Assembly (NCBI GenBank): GCA_017308375.1
Contig: JAFKEW010000041.1
Location: 1-64,000, forward strand
Direction: 5' to 3'
DNA: 64,000 bases
DNA from: Alphaproteobacteria bacterium
GTDB taxonomy: Bacteria; Pseudomonadota; Alphaproteobacteria; Micropepsales; Micropepsaceae
Shown: one piece after another, positions 17,423 to 24,884 of the stretch
Layout of the letters: every line of letters begins with the position of its first letter
How positions within the stretch are numbered: position 1 is the stretch's first letter
Made by a program: the position numbers and the translations under genes
The notes under the pieces: model-generated
The model's database searches: none
Told to the model about the DNA's origin: nothing
The model's input: only the letters and a program-made list of their open reading frames with translations

Positions 17423-20062
17423 ATGTCCAAGTTTCATGGTGATTTCGGGGTACGCAGGCATTTTGAAATATTGGCGGGGGCATCGATTGCCGTCCTTGCC
17501 CTGTCGCCCGCACTGGCCCAATCCGTTACTGTGCCTGGCGATCACGTCGAAGAAGTCATCGTTACCGGCAGCTATATCCGTACTTCGGTGAAGGACACGG
17601 CGAGCCCCGTCTCCGTAATCGGACGCGAGGAGTTTGGGGTCAAAGCGCTGCAGACGGTGGACGATTTGGTAAAGATCATGCCCTCCAACGGCCAGTCTAA
17701 GACCTATAGCGATGCTGTGGGTTCGCCACATACCGCGGGCACGGCGCAGATCAATCTGCGCGGACTCGGCCTTGCTTCTACTTTGACGCTGATCAACGGT
17801 CGCCGCCAGACCGCCTCACCCGTTCCGGATACGGACGGGTCGAGCTTCGTCGACATCAACACCATTCCCCTCATTATGGTGGACCGTCTCGAAGTCCTGC
17901 AGGACGGTGCGGCGGCGCTCTACGGCTCCGATGCGGTGGCCGGTGTTGCTAACTTCGTCATGCGTAACAGCTTCGACGGGATGGAACTGCGCGCCTCGCG
18001 CCAGATGACTACCAATGCCCAGCAATTCGACACCACGCTTGGCGCGGTGGGCGGGCTTTCGGGAAACCGCTGGAATTTTGTGGCGGGCCTCGAATATCTC
18101 AACCGCGATCCGCTGGGTCAGCAGGATCGTATTTTCTCGCGCGGCAAGGCGATGTCCTCGCTCGGATTCCCTGGTGCGTTCGCGCCCGCGGGCGGCTCGC
18201 CGCTGATTGATCCGGGTTGCGCCGCGGCGGGCGGCTCGCCAGTTCACATCAATCCGTCTGATTCGACAGTTGGCTATTGCGCGATGAACCTATCGCCTTA
18301 TTTCGATCTGATAGCACGCGAATACCGGCTCAACTCCTATGCTAGCGCCAATTACCGGCTGGATGGTGACATCACTCTCTATGCGGAGGGTGGCTATGCC
18401 CATAGCCGCGTCGATATTCGTGCCTCCCCATCCTATATCGACCTCAAATTTCCTACTGTCCCGGCAAACAATCCCGGCAACCTGGTGGCCAATGGTGGCT
18501 TCGGCATTCCGGTCACCTTTTTCGGTCGTCCCTTCGGCAATCCCGACGCGCCCTATACGCATCAGCCGCATATCCTCGACACCTATCGCGCTGTGGTAGG
18601 TGCCAAGGGGCTTCTCGCCGGAAGCTGGACCTTCGATACCTCCTATTCCTACAGCACTCAGAGCGTTTACATCGCCATTCCGGGTGACGTGAATGCCGCC
18701 CGCTTCGAAGCCGCGCTTAATTGCGTGGGCGGGCCGAACAATGATCTCTGCTTCAACCCATTTGCCTCTTCGGTGCTCAATCCGGCACTGTCCAATTCGC
18801 TGGCGGTGATTGACGACTTCATGGCGACCTCTATTCGCCAGTATGATGCCTCGCTCCATTCCGTAGACGCGGTCTTTACCGGCGATCTCTTTGCACTCCC
18901 TGCCGGTCAGGTAGCGATGGCGGTGGGTGGCCAGTTCCGTCATGAGGTGTTGGAATTCAAGAGCGATCCGCTCACCCAGTCGGGCCAACTCGGCTTCCAG
19001 TTCACGGGACCGGATTTCTCACAAGGCCGCAGCATCTATGCAGGATTCTTCGAACTCGACATTCCACTCCTAGAAAGCCTTAGTGCCCAGGCCGCGGGCC
19101 GGTATGAGCACTACAGCGATGTCGGCGGTAGCTTCAATCCGAAGTTGGCCTTGCGTTGGCAGCCACTGGACAGTCTGGTCCTGCGCGGCTCGATCGGGAC
19201 CAGCTTCCGCGCGCCCTCACTTAGCCAAGTCACGGCTATCTCCACCATCAACACCGCGATCGCCGATCCCTACAACCCATCCACCGTGCCGTTCTACACC
19301 GATATCGTGACGGTACCATCCTCTTCACTGGCTGATGAGACCGCCACGAACTATTCGCTGGGCGGCGTCTGGACGCCGCTTCCCGAGCTGTCCTTCAGCC
19401 TCGATTATTGGCACTACAAATACAAGAACATGGTGGTGAAGCAGGACGCCCAGTCCATCGTCAACGCTGATCCAAACGATCCGCGCATCGTCCGCGTCGG
19501 CGGTCCGACTGGGTTGATCTCGGAGATCCATGTCTCCTTCGTCAACGCCCGCAGCGTCGAAACCGACGGTTTTGACTTCGCGGCCAATTATCAGCACGAT
19601 TTGGGCGGTCTAGGCGTGCTCTATCTCAACGGTCGCGGCACTTACATGAATAAGTACATGGCCGATGTTGGTCATGGGATCGAGAATCTCGCGGGCAAGC
19701 GCAATTATCAGAACTTCGCGCACGCCTTGCCGAAATTCAAAGGCAACGCCACCGCGTCATGGAAATATGATGAGCACATGATTTCGGTGTCGTTGAACTA
19801 TATCGATTCCTATGAGGAGAACCTCGCCGATCTCGCCAGCCCAATCAACGGCTTCAAGATTAACTCCTTCACCACTGTTGATCTGCAGTATGCGGTGGAC
19901 ATTGAACGCTGGGGCGCCAATCTCTCGGTCGGCTTGATCAACGCCTTCGACGCCAAGCCACCGGCAGTGGGACTCACCAATGTGGAACTGTCGGGCTATG
20001 ACCGCCAGATCCACGATCCACGCGGCCGCATTCTCTATCTGAAGGTCGCCAAATCATTTTGA
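17423..20062 (+). CDS. TonB-dependent outer-membrane receptor
   Basis: The product (879 aa) has a signal peptide (hydrophobic stretch ending ALSPALAQ), a TonB box-like EEVIVTGS, and a plug domain with INLRGLG, TLTLINGRR and VDRLEVLQDGAAALYGSDAVAGVANFV. The remainder is a beta-barrel rich in aromatic residues ending in VAKSF, as expected for barrel insertion. It imports a substrate across the outer membrane using TonB/ExbBD energy. ATG 17423 is chosen because GAGAGGGA is just upstream and it starts the signal peptide; an earlier start at 17357 would overlap the operator. Its plug resembles those of receptors linked to carbohydrate, terpenoid or aromatic uptake in Sphingomonadales; the ligand cannot be inferred. 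A strong hairpin follows the stop. Confidence 0.93.
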   Translation: MSKFHGDFGVRRHFEILAGASIAVLALSPALAQSVTVPGDHVEEVIVTGSYIRTSVKDTASPVSVIGREEFGVKALQTVDDLVKIMPSNGQSKTYSDAVGSPHTAGTAQINLRGLGLASTLTLINGRRQTASPVPDTDGSSFVDINTIPLIMVDRLEVLQDGAAALYGSDAVAGVANFVMRNSFDGMELRASRQMTTNAQQFDTTLGAVGGLSGNRWNFVAGLEYLNRDPLGQQDRIFSRGKAMSSLGFPGAFAPAGGSPLIDPGCAAAGGSPVHINPSDSTVGYCAMNLSPYFDLIAREYRLNSYASANYRLDGDITLYAEGGYAHSRVDIRASPSYIDLKFPTVPANNPGNLVANGGFGIPVTFFGRPFGNPDAPYTHQPHILDTYRAVVGAKGLLAGSWTFDTSYSYSTQSVYIAIPGDVNAARFEAALNCVGGPNNDLCFNPFASSVLNPALSNSLAVIDDFMATSIRQYDASLHSVDAVFTGDLFALPAGQVAMAVGGQFRHEVLEFKSDPLTQSGQLGFQFTGPDFSQGRSIYAGFFELDIPLLESLSAQAAGRYEHYSDVGGSFNPKLALRWQPLDSLVLRGSIGTSFRAPSLSQVTAISTINTAIADPYNPSTVPFYTDIVTVPSSSLADETATNYSLGGVWTPLPELSFSLDYWHYKYKNMVVKQDAQSIVNADPNDPRIVRVGGPTGLISEIHVSFVNARSVETDGFDFAANYQHDLGGLGVLYLNGRGTYMNKYMADVGHGIENLAGKRNYQNFAHALPKFKGNATASWKYDEHMISVSLNYIDSYEENLADLASPINGFKINSFTTVDLQYAVDIERWGANLSVGLINAFDAKPPAVGLTNVELSGYDRQIHDPRGRILYLKVAKSF

Positions 20063-20075
20063 TCGCCATATCACC

Positions 20076-20105
20076 CCCCGGCGTGCGTTTTGTGTCACGC
20101 CGGGG
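20076..20105 (+). terminator. Hairpin after the TonB receptor gene
   Basis: A perfect 10-bp stem (CCCCGGCGTG with CACGCCGGGG) with a 10-base loop starts 13 bp after the stop codon and is followed by CCTTTCTCCTT. It is an intrinsic terminator or a processing/stabilising hairpin that would lower expression of the enzymes behind the receptor. Confidence 0.7.
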
Positions 20106-20127
20106 CCTTTCTCCTTCGAGGTTTCGC

Positions 20128-20643
20128 ATGACAGACACAGCGAACCACGCCCCATTTCCCGATCAGGTTCCCCGTCAGACCCTCTCGTTGGAATTTCTGG
20201 CCAGATTCGAGATCGAGGCAGCCAGCATGAATCCAGTCGGCGCGGTTCCCGCAGGTACCCGCCGTTGCGATTTGATCGACGATGGCCGCTTCGAAGGTCC
20301 GGGCCTGCGCGGCCGTGTGCTCAGTGGCATGGACGCTCTCCTCGATCAGGGCGGTGGTGTCATCCGCCCTAATGTGCGCCTGCTGCTCGAAACGGATGAT
20401 GGTGCGAAAATTTACATGCATTACACGGGCATCATCCATTGCGACCCGGATGTACTGGCCCGGCTTCGCCGCCGCGAAGCGCTCGATCCGCAAGATTTTT
20501 ACCTAAGGACCAGCGTTCAGTTTGAATGCGGGGCCCAGCGTTACGACTGGCTCAACCGCTGCCTCGCGATCGGAACCTACAGTTCGGTCACGTTCCCTTC
20601 CGGAAAGAAGGGTTCGCTCTACGACATCTATCGCGTGCTCTGA
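20128..20643 (+). CDS. DUF3237 domain-containing protein
   Basis: A 171-residue cytoplasmic protein of the DUF3237 (UPF0311) family. The family pattern is seen in the N-terminal strand (LSLEFLARFEIE), the GRFEGPGLRGRVLSGMDALL segment, RLLLETDDGAKIYMHYTGI, and the C-terminal FECGAQRYDWLNRCLAIG. No enzymatic activity is established for the family to my knowledge; members often sit in aromatic or terpenoid degradation clusters. The ATG at 20128 is used because the sequence before it is the terminator hairpin. It is the first of five closely packed genes downstream of the receptor, 18 bp from the NIPSNAP gene, so a role in the same pathway is likely. Confidence 0.88.
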   Translation: MTDTANHAPFPDQVPRQTLSLEFLARFEIEAASMNPVGAVPAGTRRCDLIDDGRFEGPGLRGRVLSGMDALLDQGGGVIRPNVRLLLETDDGAKIYMHYTGIIHCDPDVLARLRRREALDPQDFYLRTSVQFECGAQRYDWLNRCLAIGTYSSVTFPSGKKGSLYDIYRVL

Positions 20644-20661
20644 ATCAAGGACAACGCCCTC

Positions 20662-21417
20662 GTGATCTTCGAATATCGCTTTTATCAAGCCAGCCACGGT
20701 CGCCTTGCCGAAGAGGTGGACCGGATGCGAGAGGTCGCAATCGACGGCGCCCCCGCTGAACCAAACGGCCCGCCCGTTCACAAGGAAAGCCTGTTTGATC
20801 GCTACGGTATTCCTCGCCCGCTCGGCGCCTGGACCAGCCTAACCGGTCCCCACCATCCCATTTTCGGCTATATTGTGAAATGGGATAGCTTGGCCCAGCG
20901 TGATGCCGCTTTCCCGCCCTTCTGGAACGATCCCTTCTGGCATGCAGTACGCAACCGTACCGATGCAGGTTCTCCGCTGGTCGAACGCATCGATACTTGG
21001 CTGATGAACTCCTCTCCCGTCTGGAATATGGTGCGTCAGGAAGGCGATAACACTCCCATCGGTGGCGTGCATGAAATGCGCATCCATTATACCCGCGCGG
21101 GCTACGCGCATTATTTCAGAGAAACGCTGGCCCAGATTGAATTGCCACAATGCCAGGCGCTGGGCGGCAGGGTGCTTGGCGTGTTCGATGTGGTGATCGG
21201 CCCTCAAATGCCTGCCATCATCAGCTTCCTCGCCTGGCCAGATTTCGCCATTCAGGCTCAAGCGCGAGCCCGCCTCGATGTCGAGCCCCGTCTTCTGGAA
21301 AGTCTGTTGCGGAACGAAAAGTCAGCGGGGGGGGCGGTGCTCCTCCGTATGGAATCGCGCCTGCTTCAGCCGGTAGATTATGGCGTCCCAATCGCAAATT
21401 TCGGATGTTCTGCATGA
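20662..21417 (+). CDS. NIPSNAP-family protein, copy 1
   Basis: The product (251 aa) contains two NIPSNAP-type ferredoxin-like units: an N-terminal one (FEYRFYQASHGRLAEEV, then FGYIVKWDSLAQRD) and a second beginning at HEMRIHYTRAGYAHYF. This is the dimeric alpha-beta barrel fold, with the W-x-S-L-x-x-R pattern seen in NIPSNAP proteins. Family functions are poorly defined; in bacteria they occur in catabolic operons. The GTG start at 20662 has AAGGA about ten bases upstream. The stop TGA overlaps the ATG of the next NIPSNAP gene, implying translational coupling and perhaps a heteromeric complex. The shared RHGIPRPLG/RYGIPRPLG motif shows they are paralogous. Confidence 0.85.
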   Translation: MIFEYRFYQASHGRLAEEVDRMREVAIDGAPAEPNGPPVHKESLFDRYGIPRPLGAWTSLTGPHHPIFGYIVKWDSLAQRDAAFPPFWNDPFWHAVRNRTDAGSPLVERIDTWLMNSSPVWNMVRQEGDNTPIGGVHEMRIHYTRAGYAHYFRETLAQIELPQCQALGGRVLGVFDVVIGPQMPAIISFLAWPDFAIQAQARARLDVEPRLLESLLRNEKSAGGAVLLRMESRLLQPVDYGVPIANFGCSA

Positions 21418-22136
21418 GTGCGTTCAACGACTATTACGAATTGCGGCTCTATCGCTGCGCCTCGGGTCGTCTCCCCGATCTGCATCATCGCATGGGGTAT
21501 GAGATCGCGCCGCTTTTTGCGCGCCACGGCATTCCTCGTCCGCTCGGCTACTGGGAAAGTTTCGCCAGCTCCGAATCGCCGCTTTATGCTTATCTGCTGC
21601 AATGGCCCAGCCTCGACCAGCGGATGAAAGCTTTCTCGAACTTCTACGCCGATGCCGATTGGCATAGCCAGCGCGATGCCAGCAATGCCGGCGGCACCAT
21701 GGTGGATCAGATCGAGCTGATGATTCTGCGCCCGTCCTCCGCCTGGGACCTCAACCGATGCGAAAACACGGCACCAGTCCCTGGCTTGCACGAATTGCGC
21801 ATGCAACTCGTCAACACCCGCGATGCAGAGGCCGCACATCGGGCCTGGGGCAGGCGCGATCTCCCCTTTCTGCGCCAGCGTGGTGCTGTGGTATTGGGTA
21901 TCTTCACTGTCTGGTTTGGCGCCGGCATGCCGCAGATGATTTCCCTTCTGGGCTGGCCCGATTTCGAAACACGCCAGCGTGCCTACGACGAATTGGAGCG
22001 CAGCCCCGCCAATGCCAAAGCGCGCGCGGAAGAACGGACCCGATATGGCGGGCCTTTATTCGATCGCTGCAACGTGCATCTGCTTCGTCCCGCGCCCTAT
22101 GGCATCGCGCGCGCTGGCCTCGCCCCGCTGGAATAG
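21414..22136 (+). CDS. NIPSNAP-family protein, copy 2
   Basis: A 240-residue paralogue of the preceding protein with the same two-unit layout. It begins YYELRLYRCASGRLPDL, has HGIPRPLGYW and YLLQWPSLDQR in the first unit, and LHELRMQLVN with LGWPDFETRQRAY in the second. The ATG overlaps the previous stop (ATGA). The frame is open much further upstream, but that part is the previous gene out of frame. Eight bp separate it from the SnoaL-like gene. A 1:1 complex of the two NIPSNAP proteins is plausible given the coupling but is inference. No catalytic residues can be named. Confidence 0.85.
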   Translation: MSAFNDYYELRLYRCASGRLPDLHHRMGYEIAPLFARHGIPRPLGYWESFASSESPLYAYLLQWPSLDQRMKAFSNFYADADWHSQRDASNAGGTMVDQIELMILRPSSAWDLNRCENTAPVPGLHELRMQLVNTRDAEAAHRAWGRRDLPFLRQRGAVVLGIFTVWFGAGMPQMISLLGWPDFETRQRAYDELERSPANAKARAEERTRYGGPLFDRCNVHLLRPAPYGIARAGLAPLE

Positions 22137-22144
22137 GAGACCCC

Positions 22145-22543
22145 ATGACCACAGACGCCCAGATGCTGGCCCTCGCCCAGCGCTTCTTCGATTCCGCTGA
22201 AGTCGGCGATATCGACATCCAGATGGCCTGCTACGCACCCGGCGCCGTGATCTGGCACAACACCGATGGCATCGAGCAGTCGCGGGAAGAAAACGCCGCC
22301 GTGATCCGCAATTTCGTCCGCCGCATCCGCGAGCGCAAATATACCAATCGCCGGGTGCATCTCTTTCCCGGCGGCTTCCTCCAGATGCACGATCTTGAAG
22401 GCCTGCGGGCAGATGGTGTCCGGCTGACGCTCCCGGCCTGCGTGGTCTGCCAGGTGCGCGATGGCTTGATCGTTCGCCTCGACGAATTTTTCGATTCCGT
22501 GCATGTCGCCGAATTCCGCAAGGAAATCCTCCAGACCAATTGA
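22145..22543 (+). CDS. SnoaL/NTF2-like protein
   Basis: A small (132 aa) protein with an NTF2-like cone fold pattern: an N-terminal helix (ALAQRFFDSAEVGDIDIQMACYAPGAVIWHN), a helix containing ENAAVIRNFVRRI, and four C-terminal strands ending in RLDEFFDSVHVAEF. This fold covers SnoaL cyclases, ketosteroid isomerases, limonene epoxide hydrolases and many unassigned proteins. The conserved W-H-N-x-D segment near residue 37 lines the pocket in related proteins. The ATG at 22145 has TAGGAGA upstream. It lies in the compact block after the DUF3237 and NIPSNAP genes and could isomerise or hydrate a ring intermediate; that function is a guess from fold and context. Confidence 0.85.
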   Translation: MTTDAQMLALAQRFFDSAEVGDIDIQMACYAPGAVIWHNTDGIEQSREENAAVIRNFVRRIRERKYTNRRVHLFPGGFLQMHDLEGLRADGVRLTLPACVVCQVRDGLIVRLDEFFDSVHVAEFRKEILQTN

Positions 22544-22570
22544 TCCCCCAAAGCGTATCGGAGTAGAAAG

Positions 22571-23455
22571 ATGAAGCAGGTTCGTGGCGAAACCGCCCTA
22601 GTCACCGGTGGAGCCAGCGGCATCGGCCTTGGCATCGCCCGCGCACTGGCGAAGGCGGGTGCCCGTGTCGCGATCTGCGACATCGATCTGCCCCGCGCCG
22701 AAGCTGCCGCCGCCGAACTGTCCGCCTCGGGCGCCGACACTATGGCCATCGCGCTCGATGTCACCAAGGAAGACGATTGGCAGCAGGCGGCGGAGAAAGT
22801 CCGCGCCCATTTCGGCGATGTCACGATCCTCTGCAACAACGCAGGCGTTGGCGGCGGCAGCGGCCTTGCCGAAACCTATGATCCGTCGGTGTGGGACTGG
22901 GTGTTCGCCGTCAATGTGGACAGCATCCTTTACAGCCTGCGCACCTTCCTGCCCGCGATGAAGGCGATCAACCGCCCCGCCTATATCGTCAACACCGCCT
23001 CGATGTCGGGCCTAGTGGCGACGCCCAATTCCATCGCCTATGTTAGCTCCAAATTCGCCGCTATGGGGTTCTCACTGGCCCTGCGCAACGAACTGAGCGG
23101 CAGCCCCATCGGCGTTTCGGTGCTCTGTCCCGGCATGACAGCCACGCGCATCGTCGAAACGACCCAATTCTTACGTCCGGGCGAAGCCGAAAAAGGCATC
23201 GGTGAAAAAACCGCCTCGGCAATGAACACGATCCTCTCTACTGGCATGAAGCCTGACAATGTTGGCCAGGCGGTGCTGGACGCCATCCTCGCGGACCGTT
23301 TCTATATTTTTACCCACCCCGAATGGAAACCGCTGGTAGCGGCTCAGGCGCAGGAAGTGCTGAATGGTTTCGGCGAAAGCGCCCAGCCCGGCCATCAGGA
23401 CGATCTGGCGGGCCTGATGAAAGCGGCTAGTACCGGGTCATTCAAAATGCGCTAA
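22571..23455 (+). CDS. Short-chain dehydrogenase/reductase (SDR), copy 2 of the cluster
   Basis: A classical SDR of 294 residues, the same length as and collinear with the SDR at 16388. The Rossmann motif TGGASGIG starts at residue 12, CDID is at 36-39, NNAG at 89-92, and the catalytic residues are Ser144, Tyr157 and Lys161 (YVSSK). It is the last gene of the cluster. The degree of identity to copy 1 suggests duplication within this lineage, with one copy kept in the transporter transcript and one in the enzyme transcript. They might act on successive hydroxyl groups or on different stereoisomers; this is untested. Confidence 0.92.
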   Translation: MKQVRGETALVTGGASGIGLGIARALAKAGARVAICDIDLPRAEAAAAELSASGADTMAIALDVTKEDDWQQAAEKVRAHFGDVTILCNNAGVGGGSGLAETYDPSVWDWVFAVNVDSILYSLRTFLPAMKAINRPAYIVNTASMSGLVATPNSIAYVSSKFAAMGFSLALRNELSGSPIGVSVLCPGMTATRIVETTQFLRPGEAEKGIGEKTASAMNTILSTGMKPDNVGQAVLDAILADRFYIFTHPEWKPLVAAQAQEVLNGFGESAQPGHQDDLAGLMKAASTGSFKMR

Positions 23456-23745
23456 TACCCGTGCTTGTCTCGAGATTGTCATCGTCATCCATTGACACCA
23501 ACAGTTTGTTGAACAACTCGCTACGCCAAACGGGAAACAATGCACCGTAGCTTGCTTCTTTTGCGGTCGACCAACCTCCTGTTTGACTCAAAGCAATCAA
23601 TTGTCGTCGCCATTCGCGCAAGAGATCTGTAGCACATCAGCAATTCGGCGGGGCGCGCGAGAGAGACGATGTGGCTGACTAGGTATTTGTGATCGTAGAA
23701 CTTGTAGAGGAACGCCAAGACGTCGGGCTGCGGCAGTCAAGAAGC
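23442..23745 (-). pseudogene. Possible frameshifted gene remnant, family not recognised
   Basis: In this convergent gap the minus strand has two protein-like segments in different frames: one reads AFLYKFYDHKYLVSHIVSLA, and the next, shifted by one base near 23630, reads DLLREWRRQLIALSQTGGW and ends SMDDDDNLETSTGISAF before a stop inside the end of the SDR gene. Together they look like one alpha-helical C-terminal domain broken by a frameshift. No start codon or family could be assigned. The rest of the 23456-23801 gap has no other recognisable content. Confidence 0.35.
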
Positions 23746-23801
23746 CACCTATGGCTTTTGCCAAAGGGGCTCCTTAATGTCTTAGCAGGCTATTCGATAA
23801 A

Positions 23802-24692
23802 TCAGGATTGCCAGGTCTGTACGTGCTCTTCGCGTTGTTTGCGGCGTTCAAAATGTTTCAGCGGGCCTTCGTCGGTCCAGCCGTAAGCAAGATCTGCGCC
23901 GAGCAGGCGCGCCAGCAAGGCATCTTTCTCTCCATCCAGAAAACCTTCAGGCACCGTGTTCCGATAGTTCTCCTGCGGCGCGATGTATTCTCGGCAATAG
24001 TAGTTGGACAGGTTGATACGAAGCCCTGGTTTCAGCCGCGGGAAAGAACCGTGCCAGGTATTGCCGTGCCAAAGGATCGCCGTGCCTGCCGGAACTTCGA
24101 TCGGGATAACATGCTCGTAGCGGTCATTGCCAACGAGATTTCGTTCGGATTTGGTCGGCTGGCGGTGATGACGATGGCTTCCTGGCACCATGGCTAGTGA
24201 GCCACCTTCTTCTGTGTAGTCCGTCAGCGCATAGTTGCAATTGCAGACCTGAGAATAGGCTGTGAAGGGATCTGGCACGCCATTGCTGGTGTCGCTATGC
24301 AGCAGAAGTCCATTGCCGCCGGGGCCCTTCAGATGACAACCGAGACTCGAAAGAATGCAGTGCTGACCCAGGAGATAGTGGATTAGTGGCATCACCTTCG
24401 GGTTGATAATGGATTCCTTGAAGCGCTTGTCCTTGTAGAGAAGGTAGGGCACGAACTCCATTTCGGAGTGCCCCGTTTCGTTTTCGATGTCGAGCTTGCG
24501 CCCGAGCCGCTCTTCTGAGATTTCGATGATGCGGTTACGGAAGTGGGCCACCTGTTCTGTGGTCAGCGCATTCGGAATGACTGTGAAGCCAAAGGCTTCT
24601 AATTCGGCCAGATTGGTTTCAAGACCCTGTTTCCGAATCTCCCGATAGATTTCGTTCAGATCGGGAGTCGCTGACCAGTTTCCAATTTCCAT
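23802..24692 (-). CDS. Phytanoyl-CoA dioxygenase (PhyH)-family protein
   Basis: A 296-residue non-haem Fe(II)/2-oxoglutarate dioxygenase-like protein. The iron-binding facial triad is visible as His132-x-Asp134 (LLHSDTS) and His214 (NTWHGSFPR), with basic residues after the distal His (Arg226 in LRINLSNYYCREY) that could bind 2-oxoglutarate. PhyH enzymes hydroxylate fatty acyl-CoAs, terpenoids and many secondary metabolites. ATG 24692 is chosen because GGAGGAAA lies eight bases upstream; a GTG at 24707 overlaps that site. It is transcribed divergently from a TonB receptor across a short region dense in repeated half-sites, so the two are probably co-regulated and the enzyme probably hydroxylates the imported compound. 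Confidence 0.9.
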   Translation of the reverse strand: MEIGNWSATPDLNEIYREIRKQGLETNLAELEAFGFTVIPNALTTEQVAHFRNRIIEISEERLGRKLDIENETGHSEMEFVPYLLYKDKRFKESIINPKVMPLIHYLLGQHCILSSLGCHLKGPGGNGLLLHSDTSNGVPDPFTAYSQVCNCNYALTDYTEEGGSLAMVPGSHRHHRQPTKSERNLVGNDRYEHVIPIEVPAGTAILWHGNTWHGSFPRLKPGLRINLSNYYCREYIAPQENYRNTVPEGFLDGEKDALLARLLGADLAYGWTDEGPLKHFERRKQREEHVQTWQS

Positions 24693-24737
24693 TCGTGTTT
24701 CCTCCACATTCCCTTAGCGATTCTACTCGATCATAAA

Positions 24738-24754
24738 TTGACACTTAGTGTCAA
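24738..24754. promoter_or_regulatory. Palindromic operator in the PhyH/TonB receptor divergent promoter
   Basis: TTGACACTTAGTGTCAA is a perfect inverted repeat with 8-bp arms around one central base. The half-site recurs as CTTAGTGACA at 24761 and 24830 in the same region. It likely binds the TetR regulator encoded at 27908-28510. Confidence 0.6.
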
Positions 24755-24760
24755 CTGACT

Positions 24761-24842
24761 CTTAGTGACATAATTTTTAACGCAATTTGTAGCGCCTAGT
24801 TGACATTTGGCATCTAACCGCTTTTGCTACTTAGTGACATTA
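24761..24842. promoter_or_regulatory. Additional CTTAGTGACA half-sites before the TonB receptor gene
   Basis: Identical decamers CTTAGTGACA start at 24761 and 24830, and TTGACATTTGG at 24800 is related. The last copy extends to TTAGTGACATT, matching a site before the MFS gene at 28581-28591. Several weak sites around one strong palindrome suggest cooperative repression. Confidence 0.45.
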
Positions 24843-24884
24843 ATGACCAACAAAACGATTTTCGGATTGGGGAGGAGATCGCTT

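Noticed and set aside
23506..23516. TTGTTGAACAA-type small palindrome near 23.5 kb
   Set aside because: Only 5-bp arms, not near a start codon; expected by chance.
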